NCBI RefSeq assembly: GCF_003254395.2
Contig: NC_037638.1
Location: 6,745,001-6,809,000 of the forward strand
DNA from: Apis mellifera
Taxonomy: Eukaryota; Arthropoda; Insecta; Hymenoptera; Apidae
DNA: 64,000 nt
Direction: 5' to 3'
A program made the translations under genes and the position numbers. The notes beneath the pieces are model-generated. The model worked only from the letters and a program-made list of their open reading frames with translations, did not search any database and was not told the DNA's origin. Each line of letters begins with the position of its first letter. Position 1 is the first letter of the stretch. Positions 50,820 through 64,000 of the stretch are shown piece after piece.

Positions 50820-53800
50820 CTACAACATCAAAAAAGTAATTGATTAGAAATAATTTTCAATATCTCAATCCTAATATTCTTCAAAAATATATATGTAAAA
50901 TAAATTTCTAGTGATTTCAAGATTCTAGTGATTTCTGGGAACGACAAATATGATTGGTTACATTGGAATCGATGAATTATCATAATTATTAAAATAGTTT
51001 TTCATCGATAATCGATCAGAGAATCAAACTATTTAAATCAAATTAATTTTGTAATGTTGCGCGAGAAGATAAAAAATTACTAGATTCTATAGATAATGTA
51101 AATTAATTATTTGATATCACCTATTCCATCATCGATCACTTGTTGAAACGAACACAAAATTTTGTGCCAAAAGTGCACAAAATTTATTACAAATTCACAG
51201 CCAGTTGGCCAACCCGTAACATGCAATATGACAACATTCGCGCCAACGAATTTTAACTTTCCGTTCGTCTCTAAATCATATGTATATAGATTCGTATTAT
51301 CCGAAGTAAAGGTTATGCGTGGGCACTGCATTGACATTAGCGCCGCCACCATGCAACCTGAATATTGCGGAATATTCATAACCTTCTCGTTTTAATGAAA
51401 CATTGTCCGATTAACCATAAACGTTCGACCAGTGTTTCCACGCGGTTTCTAATCGTGGAAATCGCGTAACAGCCGTGAAAAATGAAAGAAACCAAACAAA
51501 TGCCCACATGCGGATTGTCATCAGAATTGTGCGGGAGAATTGCAGCATAGTTAGGTTAGTCCACGTGTGGGCGCGGCGGCCAGTGTGTCCAAGGCTTCGA
51601 AATCGTATAAAAAGGAAAACTGACAGCTGCCGCGTATTACACGACTCGAAGATCGGCTTAGGAATGCTTTTCAACTCGTCTCTACACACCTGTCATGTAT
51701 AATTTTCTCGCAATGCTCCTTTAAGCTCATCGAAACGTCGATCCGCCACGTATAAATATAGTATCATGGTTTAACGCGTATAATAATAAACGGAGAAATA
51801 GAAGGACATGGAAGGTATTTGCGAAAACATTGTAAATTTGTGCGCGAGTGTCGGTAAAAAAGGAAAAGAAAAATTTTGATTAAAGTGAAGATATCAAGTT
51901 AGGTTAGGAAATTTCTATATTTACACGCGAAAAAATATCGTTTAATCTGCGAGTATCGATAAGAAAAGAAAAAGAAACTTTTTGGTTAAGAATTTACTTT
52001 TAAAATAGAAAATTTATAAAAAGAGCATGAATATTCACGAGGAAAAGAAATCTTTTTACGAAAATAATAAATTTAGGATAAGAAAGGAGATGAAGATTAT
52101 TGTTTTAAAGTGACTTTAAAAAAATCCAATCGATGAAATTTTATTAAAATGATCAAGAAAAATTAATAAATTTGAAAATATACGTATTCAAGACACACGT
52201 ATTGAAGATATTCCCGAGTAATTCGAAACTGCGTTTGAAACCTTCGTCGATCTCGCACATAACCTCAAACTTGAGCCGTCATCGATCTTCTGGCATCCCC
52301 CACGTTTCAAAGCGGGATAAATTTAACGAAAGGAAATAATGATTAATTGATAACGGACGACTATCTGTAAAGCAAAAGGGAGACTACGTGTCGAGACTAC
52401 CATTCGACCGTGGACGACGTTCAAACGAGATCGTCGCGACGAGACGATATCAAAGAAAGACGTAACTCTTGAACGGGAGCGGAAATGAGATGTGGAAAAA
52501 AAGAGAAGGAAGTGGAAGAGAGAGAGAAAGAGAGAGAAGGAGAGTGTAAGCCGATGAAGGAGAGATGAAGAAGAGTATTGTAACATAGAGAGTTTGCAGC
52601 CACTGTCGGATAAAAATATTCACGCTCGAAAATAGAAACACGGACACGAGTACGATCCACCCAACACCCGCAATTGCTGGACCGTACTTGGCCTTAGTCG
52701 ATCGGGTTTCACGAATTGTACACCATCCATTTGTCGAGGTTAGGTGCAACAATGTTCGTCGAATTGTGGAGTCGGAGCCAAACATGGAACGTGAAATTTG
52801 AATACAGCGAGTATAAAACGGTCGAAGGAAATAAAAAGAGTTTCGAAAGAAACGAAATAAAATAAGAAAAAGAAAAAAAGGTACGATAAAAATTTTCATA
52901 ATTTTTAAACGTGCACGTTACTGTGTTACGATATTGTTCGCGTACATAAAATTGGATAAATAAAGCGCGATTAAAGTAAAAAAAAATTTGTGAGAGTTCG
53001 ATGAAGCAATTTTTATGGTGACAAATTTTGGGAGAGGAAAATAATTAAATTTCGTTTAATTTTTACACGAATGATAAAATTTTAACAAGTATCGTGTTTT
53101 CTAGTGTAATTAATAGAATCGATTAAAATGTAAAGCACAAATTTATTATTTGGTGAATTAAACATTCTAAATTTCGTGACCCTATTCTAGATTTTATTTT
53201 TTTACATGAAAGAATATTTCTGTATCGAAAATAATTGTGACAATGATCCTTCTAATCTAAAACAAAAATAAATTCATTTACGTCAGCAATAAATCTTGTA
53301 CCAAATATAAATTGTATATTTATGTCATCTTATATCACCTCTCCGTTATAAATAATACTTCCCGTTCTTTTCAGGCGAACAATTTATTTAAATTCGTTTT
53401 ATAAATTCAATAACATTAAAAAAGAGGAAAGAAGTAAATTGAAACATCGTCTCTAATTCACCTCCTTATAAACATTCTTACTCATATAATGAAAAATTGC
53501 AACGACTCTAACGGAAGAAATCGGAGAATTTTCATCTTAAGATAAAAGAATTCGAAGCTAGCAATTCGTACGCTACGGCACGTGCAACAAAAGTTCTAAT
53601 AACCCCGGACACGTGTCATTTAAAATTAAACGGTGCAGCGTCGCGCGAGTTAGATTAATCGAAGCGAAAGTCCCGCCTCGGCTTATCCACCCACATCGCC
53701 GACAACATAAAACATAACCTAATACGATATACGAAAATTCGATTCCAATCAATTTTATACAAGATATCGATACCTTCTTCGACCAAATCTTTTTCCAAAA

Positions 53801-54847
53801 GTGTACAGAAATTATTTCTTTAAAATTCTCATCCGCGTAATGTAACAATTATTGAAACAGATTCGACCGTTAACATCCTATATATATATATATATATATT
53901 CTAGGTTGGAAGGCTCGAGCGTAAAACGATAGTCTCGAGTCTCGCCGCTAAAACGCGGTCCAAAAACGGGAGCAATATAGCTTACCGACCGGGTGTATAC
54001 GTGTGATGGTGTATTAATAACGGCGTGTGCGAGGGAGGTGGCCCGATTCATTGAAGACCAGTTATAGAATGATGCAGGCGGCCGCGTAACTACAATTTAT
54101 TTTTTGGCTATTTTTAGCGGTTGGCGTAGCGCCACTATTTTCGGTTCTCTCAAATTTCTCACTCCATATTTGGGATTATGGATGACGGGGCCGAGCACCG
54201 CGGTGTATCTTTACGACTACGCCCGTTGAGACACTTTCGTGCTCTCTGCCTCCCGCCTCCCCGTAACTATCCATTTAATGCCCAACTAAAACCAGCCGCG
54301 CCGGCAACAATTTTTCCCTCCTTCAAAATCGCTTCCAAACATTCCAACACCCGTAGAATCACAATCGGTAATCGCGGAATCGTTGTTACCGTTGATCGGG
54401 GGAACCGCTCAATTTTATCTTCAAAAGATTATCGATCAATCCAAGTGCGAAAATGGAAACGTGATATTATTATTATTATTCTTTAAAGGAGAATAGCATT
54501 GGAAGGGATAATTTCGACGATATACAAGGAGGGAGAAGAATCCACGGGGGAGGCGTGTGGTACGGGCAACAAGTGGACAAGACGCTCGGGCGCACACGCG
54601 GCCGAGCATGCGTTTGGACTGTAATTGGCATGGGCGCAAGTAGGTTAAAAACGGTAAGTCAGCTGCAATGCTGAGGAATATGTCAAGGCGACGCGATGTC
54701 GAAGGGAGGTGTGATGATTTCTCGATCCCGATCTCGAATAGAAAAAAATTCCAATCCTTTTCGAGAAGGAATAAAAGTGAATGAAATAAAAATCAAAAAG
54801 AATAACCTTTTTTTTTCACCACAGAGCACCGCTTCTTATTATTACCT
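50820..54847 (-). other. Presumed 5' intron or flank of the regulator gene
   Basis: About 4 kb without supported coding sequence. The acceptor at 50820-50821 implies at least one upstream exon, so much of this should be intron. It holds short A/G-rich runs near 52490-52560 and an AT run near 53880-53900. Several minus-strand ORFs here are low complexity or lack splice support. Confidence 0.5.
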
Positions 54848-55740
54848 GTGACGGGAAACTTGCTTTCCGGCAACATGAAGGATCGTTCTTCCCTCCCGTA
54901 AATCCTGATCGACAACAAGATCGACGAGGAACATTCGCTCGAACAATTTTCCTTCTTCTCTCCCTGATTCGATGATTTCACTGTTACGAATTTAATCCAA
55001 ACACGATCGCCATCCACGATCCATTATCCCCACAGTCGAGGACGCTCGCGAAAACCGTCGGTGCGATGAACCCGGGTGCGCGATCACGCGATCGCGCTCG
55101 GACACTTGTTGTCACGTTTGTCCACCGAGTCGAGTGTCGACTCGGGGAGGTTGGAAAAGCGGGGAAAGCGAGCCGATCGGGCGGATGGGTGCGAGAGAAT
55201 GGAGACGAAGGTGGTCGAAGGAAGGAAGGTAAGTGAGAAGGCGGATAGAGGGCACGTGTCTTTCTGGGATGGGTGGTTATCCGCCACGAGAGCATCGAAG
55301 GAGAGAGAGAGAGGGAAGATACGGAGTGGAGGAAGGGAGAGAGGGAGAGAACGGAGCAGTCCGTTTTGAGGCAGTTTTGGCACTGTTACCAGCACGGCCG
55401 GCCAAGCACCAACCCCGAGCAGCGCCTCCACCTCCGCCCGAGAGGGGAGAGGGGGAGCGAGATGAGCAGCAGAGGTCCTCCCCTCCCCTCCCCGCTCCTG
55501 GGGGGAAGAAGAGAGAGGAGGCGGGGGCGTATATTCTCGATTTGGGCGGATGGAAATCTGAGATTGCTCCATATCGGGCTGTGCGCCGTGACCACGGAGG
55601 TGCTCTGTAATAGCAGACGTCTCTCAAACCTTCTCTTTCCCCCTTCGATCTTCCTTTCATCGCGTGCCTCGCTCTCTCTCTCTCTCCTTCTCCCATGTCT
55701 TTCGCTGTTCATCCTTGCCTCGTCGCGCGCTCGAGTCGTT
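54848..55740 (-). promoter_or_regulatory. Candidate CpG-rich promoter / first non-coding exon
   Basis: From about 55050 to 55600 the DNA is markedly richer in G, C and CpG than its surroundings. On the minus strand a CAG|GTAATA donor occurs at 54848/54847, which could end a leader exon splicing to 50819. The direction is uncertain: a strong plus-strand donor (GAAG|GTAAGTGAG) is also present near 55229. Overlapping ORFs on both strands here reflect high GC, not proteins. This is inference from composition and position only. Confidence 0.25.
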
Positions 55741-56073
55741 TAGTTTCGTTCGAATTATAATACGATCGATTTATCGAAATGAATTAATTATTTCTACGCG
55801 TTTTAGAGAATCTACTTACTTTTGCGATGAGATTTTTTTTTTTTTTTTTTTTAGTTTAGCTATTAGTGGAGAACGGAAAGGGTTAATATTATTACGGTAC
55901 AAATTCGTGTAAAATCCACTCTCTCGTCCTCTATTTCGATCCCAATCGTAAAATACTTGGTCTCCCTTCTTTTTTCTTGCATGGGTGTGGTCCAAATCCG
56001 ATATTTTGGCACCGGTCACCCTTTCCCTTCTTTTTTTCTCTCTCTCCACTTCCTCTTCGCCCGCGATTTATAA

Positions 56074-56111
<38 letters not shown>

Positions 56112-56683
56112 GTTTCTTTCGAACTTTTCTCCTCCCCAACCACTTCTTTCTCTCTCTTTCTTTTCAATTCGCGAACACGAGCGATGCAAAACACGAGGGT
56201 ATATTTAACCCCGTGAACCAGCGGGGAGGAATCGAGCCGCGTGCAACCGGTTCCTTCCTCTTTTTCAATCTCCTCCTCCCGTTCCCCTACTTTTCCCTCC
56301 TCTTTCGTGACCCCTTGCGACTCGCAAGGTGCGCGACGAGTCGAAACCATTTGCCCGCCAATGATTAACGCGCTTGATTGAAACGGATCGATTAGCCCAC
56401 GGATGAATAATTGCACTTGCTCGTTTGAAGGTGCATTAACGTGCATTAACCTTTCGAGAGGAAGGAATGGCCCACACGTATGGCCGCGCTTCGGCATTGA
56501 AAACGGTGCGAAACGTAGGAACGTGGAATCTGGAATTTGTTGAATCGTTTCGAAATTTATCCAAATTTGAAAACGAAATCTTGATTAAAAAAAAAAAAAA
56601 AGGAAAGAAATGTCGTTCTTCAAGTTTGGTTTTTGTAGATATCGTAAAAAAGATTAGATGTGTCGATGAATAATTTTTAAAAA
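55741..56683. other. Non-coding flank
   Basis: AT-rich DNA with poly-T (55831-55853), an AT microsatellite (56079-56108) and pyrimidine-rich stretches. No gene supported. Confidence 0.6.
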
Positions 56684-57948
56684 TTCGCATTGATCGAGCG
56701 TCATTTTTTCCAAGTTGTGGTAATATTTAAAAATGAGCGATAAAAAAGATTACGTAGGATGATAATTAGGGAAATATTGGAAGGAGGGAGGGAGAAATGT
56801 CGTTCTTCAACTTCAAGTTTGGTTTTTGTAGATATAAAAACGATCGAGACTCCATCGAGGCTCGATAATTTTTGAAAATAATTTTTAAAAATTCACATTG
56901 ATCGAGCATCGTTTTTTCCAAGTTGTGATAATATTTTAAAATGAGCGATAAAAAAGATTACGTAGGGTGATAATTAAGAAAATATTGGAAGGAGGGAGAA
57001 AGAAATTTCTGAAAATAATTTCAAAATTTCAAAAATTCACATTGATCGAGCATCGTTTTTTTGAAGTTGTGATAATATTTAAAAATGATAAAAGAGATTA
57101 CGTAGGGTGATAATTAGGAAAATATTGGAGGAAGGGAGAAATATCGTTCTTTAACTTCAAGTTTAGTTTTTATAGATATCGTAAAAAAATTCATGTCAAC
57201 GAAAAAAACAATCCAGGTTCCATCAAGGCTCGATTAATTTCTGAAGATAATTTTTAAAAATTATTTTAATTTTTAAAAACATTGATCGAGCGTCGTTTTT
57301 TCCAAGTTGTGGTAATATTTAAAAATGAGCGATAAAAGAGATTACGTGATAATTAGAGAAAGATTGGAGGGAGGAAATTTCTGAGAATAATTTCAAAATT
57401 TCAAAAATTGACATTGATCGAGCATCGTTTAATAATATTTAAAAATGAGCTATAAAAAAGATTACGTGATAATTAGGAAAAGATTGAAAGGAAGGAAGAA
57501 GAAATTTCTGAAAATAATTTCAAAAATTCATATTGATCGAGCGTTTTTTCGAAGTTGTGGTAATATTTAAAAATGAGCGATAAAAGAGATTACGTGATAA
57601 TTAGGGAAAGATTGGAGGGAAGAAGGAAGAAATTTCTGAAAATAATTTCAAAATTTCAAAAATTCACATTGATCGAACGTTTTTTCGAAGTTGTAAAAAT
57701 AATTTTAAAATTTCGAAAATTCACATTGATCGAGCATCGTTTAATAATATTTAAAAATGAGTGATAAAAGAGATTATGTAATAATTAGAAAAAGATTGGA
57801 AGAAAGAAAGAAGAAATTTCTGAAAATAATTTCAAAATTTCGAAAATTCACATTGATCGAGCGTTTTTTCGAAGTTGTGGCTCATTTAAAAATGAGCGAT
57901 AAAAGAGATTACGTGATAATTAGGAAAAGATTGAAGAGAGGATAGAAG
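56684..57948. repeat. Diverged tandem repeat array, about 1.26 kb
   Basis: At least eight copies of a unit of about 120-240 bp. Shared phrases in order are TTCACATTGATCGAGC, CGTTTTTTCCAAGTTGTG, AATATTTAAAAATGAGCGAT, AAAAGATTACGT, TGATAATTAGG and AAATTTCTGAAAATAATTTC. The ATGAGCGATAAAA phrase or a close variant recurs near 56733, 56940, 57084, 57324, 57445, 57572, 57757 and 57890. Unit length varies by internal deletion and duplication. Short frames in it read a repeated Lys/Phe/Ile-rich peptide and are unlikely to be translated. Confidence 0.92.
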
Positions 57949-60900
57949 AGTAGTCGTAGTATTTGCTCGAATTCCTGGCTTAAAAAGAAGTTAATCCAGA
58001 AATAGCGGAGGAACATTGTAACAGTTTGTTGGCTTGAGCAGAAAATTACGTGGTTACAGCCGTGGTAGTGTTAGTGTGCAACAACCGGATAAATGAGAGC
58101 AAAAAATCGGCCATCTTGAGTGGTGCCAACGAAGAACACCGACGAACGTTAAATCGTCCGAGGAGCACACAGGTTTTCCCTATGTGGGGTCGGGCTGTTT
58201 ACGAAAACGGACGAGAATCGAAAATAGTAGCTCCCAAAACTTGAATTATATCTGGAAACCTTATACCATTACCGCCTATAAAACTGCTGAAATAACGCAA
58301 GATTTAATATTATAGCGGGGAAACATTTGCTAACAAGTTTGTCCACTGCCGTTTTAAAATATTTGTTTGCCTCTCTGTATCGGGTGATTTGATATGTCGT
58401 ACGAAATAAATCGGGAATATTCTTGGAAATGAAAGTATGTCCGTGAAAATTGAAAAAACTTATAAATTTTTTTTGATTTTTCTTCCATTGGAAATTTGAT
58501 TAATATCGAGGTGGAACGGAATATTTCCAAATTTTTATTTCGAAAGAATTATAATAAGTGAAATTATCAATAAATAAAATTGAACGTATCGTTTCGAATA
58601 AGTAAATTTCCTAAGGTAGAAATAAATTCGATTATGCAATAATAGAAACGATTTTAGAATCCAAGTGGAGACCAGCCCTGGTCTGCAATAACAAGATAAG
58701 CTAACAATAGATATCCACGAATCGAGACATTTTTAAACAACTCGTAAGCCAAGAACGATTCCAGATAAATAACGGTTAAACGATTCTTAGTTAGTGGCGA
58801 AGGAAAGCTTCTCTTTCTCTAAAATAATACATAAGCTAACAATAGGTATCGGAGGAATTGTATTATTGGAAATCTTCGAACAAAAGAAAGATTGATTTTA
58901 TGTTTAAATACAAAATTTATACGATCATAAAATTTATTTTGTATTCAAAAAACGATAATTAGTAAAAAGAAAGTTTTGAAAAAAAAAAAAAAACATCGAC
59001 TCATTTGGCCAAATTAATTAATTCGAATTTTTATGTAAAAAAAAAAAAATTAAATTCAACATAAATATGCAATATAAGAAAATCAAAGAGAAGCGTATAT
59101 TTAATTTACATTTACAAATTCCTTAAGTGATCAACGAACCGTGTTACATTAGCGCCCTCTTTCATTCGTTATTTCAGCTCACAAGGGAACAACTACACCA
59201 CGGCCATATCACGACTATATCTCTGCCTGCTCGCACGTATGCAACGACTAATGCCCGCGTGTTTAACTATGCCTTTACCACCAATGTCGCAAGAAACGCT
59301 GTTGCAGCACAATGAGACGTCTTTAAGCTGGATAGCGACCAGCTCCAATTATCCGTTTAACTGGTTGATATGTAGCACGGACAGGGGTTACGTATGCACC
59401 GGTAACGAGTTGTACGTGGAGTTTTGAAGAAAATAGAAATATATTACGGTAGAAGGGACAGAGGAAACATGTAATGTAAATCTTGGAGTTAATGTTCCTG
59501 AAACTTGGTCTGGAAGGTGGAAGGATAGCTGTGATCGAATTAAGGAGAAATGCTATTTGCAAAGAAAATATATATGTATGGAAAATTGTACGTACAAAAT
59601 GATCCAATTAAGTGTGAAAATAGCGAGGAATTTCAAGTGGAATTTGTATCTGAATACTTGATACTTTTACGTCTAGTTGAAGTTTTGCGTTTAATTAAAT
59701 TTAAGTTAATTTTTTTCTTAAAAATTTCATCGAAAAAAATATTATTTCATCTTGTGTTATATATTCGTGTGTTGCTACTATCTTACAATCTTAATTAATG
59801 GTACAAGAATTTTCCTTGCTCGTCTTATCTATCTAAGGAATTACTCGCCGTAAACGAAGATGGAAGAAAAAGTAGGAACAGAAACGCGCCACGCGTTTGC
59901 AATTTTTCGCGCGAATTCCATGATGATTAACAGCTGCACCTAAAAATCCAATACGACAACATTTACCACGCAAATGCAAACACAAATGGTTACTTAATAT
60001 ATTTTTCGTGAATAAATGAGATCGATTATTAATCTTAATCGTTAATTGTTTTGTAATATCATTAAGTCAGAGGAACATATAAAAATAATATAAAATAAAA
60101 AATTGGAATTAACCGAGAAATAATCGATTTCAAAGTTCAACGATTTTGATCTCTTTCAAAGATGATGAAACATCAACTTATTATATCATAAAATTATAGA
60201 ACAATAATTTTAAAAATCTATATATTTATATAGTTATGATGTAATATTAACATTTATAAGACAGATGACATTTATTTACCATGCATTGGCAGCATTATAG
60301 ACGTTCGAAAACGTCATAAAATATGTTGCATTATGTGTCCAATCATGTACAAGAGAACTTACTTATATGAATATATTACCATATATTTAAGGCCAACGTT
60401 TATGTCGGGTCCACATTGACTAGAAATATTCCCTAATGAAAGCAACCTTTCATCCACATTGAACAACTCACAAGCGGTTATATCACGAACACATTCAGTA
60501 GAAATATTTGCAATCTGCATATAGCAAAAAAATTTTATATTCCACTTCAACATTTCTGCTACAATATAAAAACCACAAGCTAGTTAACGATTCTTAAATG
60601 CACTGGTAAGTTGATGAGAAGGCAGATTCACTGAAATATTATTTATCAGAAACTGATTAGGTTGAATGGAATGTCTACTTTCAGCAGTAGATCAAAAACT
60701 AATAAATTTTACGATTTATCTGTAACGTGCATGCTTGCTCGATTGCATAAATACAAACACATCCTCACCGTTTCTTGAAATTTATTATCGAACTAATTTT
60801 TATATTTTTTAATATCTCGTCAAAGAATATTCGACTTCTTATTTACTTTTTCTTATTCTTTTTCACTCTCGTTTAAGAGTAAATGCGATAACGCAATTCT

Positions 60901-63030
60901 CAGAATTATATCAGAATTACTTTTCTAATTAATAAAACAATATCTTCATTTTTGTACTTGATCAGAGAATAAATATTCTCAATTTGTTTTGGTTTGGTTA
61001 TTAGTTTCCATTTTATCATCAAATTTAGGTTATGTTGCGCACAAATTAACAAATTTGCACTATTTAGAACTCTTGAAAATATCGTATGTTGTTAGTTAGT
61101 TAGATTCATAAGCTATCTTAAACTGTAGATTTCTCACTAATAACAATTGTAATTTTTCACACTAACAATAATAATAGTTACAATATCGATTCGTTTATAC
61201 GCGCAAAAATTATTACAAAGAAATGAACTCTCGATTCTTTTTCGTTTCCACAATCCTCGTTAAATAAAATAAAGCTCCAATTTCGTATTGTCTAACGGTT
61301 ATTTGCTCATAGCAGATCCTTATAACGAAAAAATGTAACAATAATTAATATTCGCCTGCGAAAGCGCATATTCCACGGTCGAACTCTCTATTTCTCGACA
61401 TAACGCGCTATCTAGCGGGTTAATGAGCCTTGAAACCTTCGCGAGATCTCGGCTTTCCCACACCGTGCCACCGGACGTCGCGCAATCTCTTCTCTTCTCA
61501 GTCACGTCCGTCCATCCGCGACGTCCATCTGTTAATGCATGCGATTTATTACGCGTTCTGCTATCAAGCGTTCATCAACTGACGTCGCGTACGATCGTTT
61601 AGGGAGGAAATTCTGTCTGCTACGTTACGTGGATTATCCACTATGATAGTTGATTGGATAAGTATTGGGAATTGAAAGTTTCATTTTTGAAATTATTTTA
61701 AAATTACGTATAATATAGCACTTATTGCGCATTAATATTTTGATTGTATTGTAAATAATTTTAATAAATTATTCTATTAAATTCTCGTAATAATTATATT
61801 TATTCCCATTGCTTTACACGATTAAAATTAGAATTATGGATGTAAAATAATTTTAATCAATATGAGGTAACCTAAAAATATTTTGTCATTGCTTTTTTTA
61901 TGAAAAAAAAAAATAATTTAAAAAATTAACGATGATGGTATATTTAATAAAAATAATGATACATTTCAACATAGTCATGTATACATCGCTTAGAAGACAA
62001 CAAATTTATAGCACGAATTTACTTTTAACGAGAAGATTTTGTAATTGCAATTAACGACGGATGTTAACAGTCACGGCAGGTTTGCCAAATGATTCGAATA
62101 CCTACAAACATTTTCTAGTTGTGTCATACGGCTAATAGCTTGGAATATATTTTGTGTCTGTTATATCGATTGCACGAGCAATAAAAAAAACATCTACGTA
62201 CGTAGCTTTTCTTACATTATCTAGATTACATTATCTATTATCTAGATAATATTACCGGAATAAAATTGGATCACGGGTATTCTGTTTATAATTTGCATAT
62301 ATCTCAAAGATATTTTTATTATGCTTTTTGAACTCGATGTTCAAAAACAGCAACCACCTACTGTCTTCGAATAGAAAGCGTAGGTGAGTATAATCAGAGC
62401 AATACGCTGTTGATATTCAAATGTGAATCAACTGTGAGAAATCACGAGTGGATGAAATTATCCTTAATACGTACGCATGAATTATGATAAGAAAAAAAGA
62501 AAGAGTTAATGATTCTCGTTATCGATATTCAATTCTGCGGAAAATTGATAAACGAGATATCGATCGAAAGTAAAACGATATCATCGAAAATAAATGAGAC
62601 GAATAGATAGAATATTCTAAATATCCGGGGAGATCGTTAAATAAATCCGATTGTCGCACGTACACGCGTAACACAATGGTTTCCTCTTTCCGCTCGAACG
62701 CGCATTAAAAAGCGTAATCGCACGTTAAAATGGCAGCTTGTCAACCGTGTTGTATGCTCATGGTCTGTCGCCATGGCCGGCATAATGTCGTTCCATGAGC
62801 GTAGCAGATAAAACCTGGTGGCACAGGACGAGGAGTGGAAAGTAGTTGTTGACATATCGCTGCCAGGTATTGGGACACGTCGTGCAAGTAGGCGGGGTGG
62901 CATAACCTATGCGGGATATAATATACGCCTCCACAATATTGAACAAATTTATACGCGGCTAAGATGTCTACGCATCATCTTTTCTCTGTTGAGAGCAGTT
63001 TTGATAAAGGAATGTAAGGAAATGTAATTC
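57949..63030. other. Non-coding AT-rich stretch
   Basis: No gene, RNA or transposon is supported in these 5 kb. GC-richer islets near 58050-58220, 59130-59420 and 62640-62930 contain short open frames without recognisable protein or splice structure. Confidence 0.5.
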
Positions 63031-63039
63031 TACTTCTAA

Positions 63040-64000
63040 TTCTGTAGAGTAGAAGTACTCTATTAGTAAAGTAGAATGAAGTACGAGTTTAAAATGTTTG
63101 AAGATGAGTTTAAAAGTTGAGTTTAAAATGTGAAATTACAATTAAAGTTTAATATCTTTTAGATATAAAAAAAGAGAACTTAAATTATTTTAAAAGTATA
63201 GAAGTAAAGCTAAGTCATTCAAAATTTTAAAATATTAAAGTTGAAATATAAGAATAAGTTTAAAGATGGATTTCATGGTTAGAATTATATATTCTATGAA
63301 AGATGACTTAAGACTAAGAATTAAGACTGCAGAATCTGAGTTAATTCATCCCAAGATTTATATTAAAATTGAAATATTCTAAGGAGATAGAATTGAAGAT
63401 AGATTCATAATAAAAAGACTAGAATTAGACTTTAAAACATAAAAATGATATCATTATAAAATGTAGATTGAATTAAATAATTCCAAAGCTTACAATATCA
63501 GAGATAAATTATCCTAAGAGTATAGGATTAGAGATAAGAACTTTATTATAAAAAAGAAGTAATTTTATTATAAAAAAGCTATCATAAGATAAAGCTATTC
63601 CAGAATTATGCTATCATAAGATTTATAAGGTAAAAGCTGACTCATCCCAAGGCTTGATTAATTGAATTATCTTAAGAGCAAAATCTTAAAAGATAAAAGA
63701 ATTAATAAATAAAAAACTAAAACTAGATTATTTTAATGTTCACAAAATCAAAACTAAGTCATTTCAAATCTTATGGAATCACAGCTAAACTATCTTAAAA
63801 CCTATAAGACTAAGATCATAGAACTAAAAACTTACAAGAATTAAATTACCAAAATCTATAAGATCAGAACTATGAATTATTTCAAGAATTATCAGAATTA
63901 AAACATCCAAAAATCTGCAGTTAAAATATCTTAAGATTGAAAGATCTTAAAAATTAGATTATCCTTTCTAAAACCAGGATATCTTAAAAAATTAAGCTTA
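63040..64000. repeat. Purine-rich degenerate simple sequence
   Basis: The last kilobase is made of loosely repeated phrases such as AAGATTAA, ATCTTAAGA, CTATCATAAGAT and AAACTAAG, with almost no C or G clusters. It reads like an old, heavily mutated short-period array. Unit boundaries cannot be set by eye. Confidence 0.4.

Noticed and set aside
55076..55743. Several overlapping frames of 100-160 residues on both strands
   Set aside because: High GC lowers stop frequency. Frames overlap on both strands and show no recognisable domain or splice structure.
57573..57945. Two Lys/Phe-rich repeated peptides
   Set aside because: They follow the tandem array, and their frame is broken in other copies.

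Overview
The window looks like a piece of a hymenopteran insect genome, most likely a honeybee (Apis). The basis is an AT-rich background with many CT, AT and poly-A/T tracts, long introns, small exons with GT-AG boundaries, and insect-type protein sequence. The species call is inference from composition and style, not a database result.

Region 1 (about 1-21.2 kb, + strand): the 3' half of a KCNQ (Kv7, M-type) voltage-gated potassium channel gene. The window opens inside an intron. Seven exons follow, each supported by splice sites and a continuous reading frame: the selectivity filter and first half of S6; the rest of S6 with calmodulin-binding helix A; a linker exon with a basic cluster and a glutamine run; a short acidic linker exon; helix B with the start of helix C; the rest of helix C; and a last exon carrying helix D and a stop at 21171. 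Together they encode about 340-345 residues. Exons for S1-S5 and the pore helix lie before the window.

Region 2 (21.2-45.8 kb): no well-supported gene apart from a second, degenerate copy of the KCNQ last exon at 38247-38327, 17 kb downstream. The copy keeps an acceptor, the start of helix D and an early stop. Alignment by eye suggests it arose by duplication of the exon plus its 3' flank, with a roughly 64-nt internal loss. The rest is AT-rich DNA with repeats, including a block at 36.8-37.2 kb that carries four perfect TGACGTCA palindromes.

Region 3 (45.8-50.8 kb, - strand): a three-exon coding region, convergent with KCNQ. Its phases match exactly at both junctions and give a 788-residue protein from an ATG at 50811 to a TGA at 45815. 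It has an AT-hook core (RGRP), a second AT-hook-like block, a CtBP-type PLNLC motif, several basic nuclear-localisation-like clusters and a basic/aromatic C-terminal block. It looks like a nuclear transcription regulator. I could not assign it to a named family, and it is the least explained gene here.

Region 4 (50.8-64 kb): presumed 5' flank or leader introns of the region 3 gene. It includes a GC/CpG-rich stretch at 55.0-55.7 kb that may be its promoter or first exon, a diverged tandem array at 56.68-57.95 kb, and otherwise AT-rich DNA with no gene I can support. No tRNA, rRNA, CRISPR array or intact transposon was recognised.
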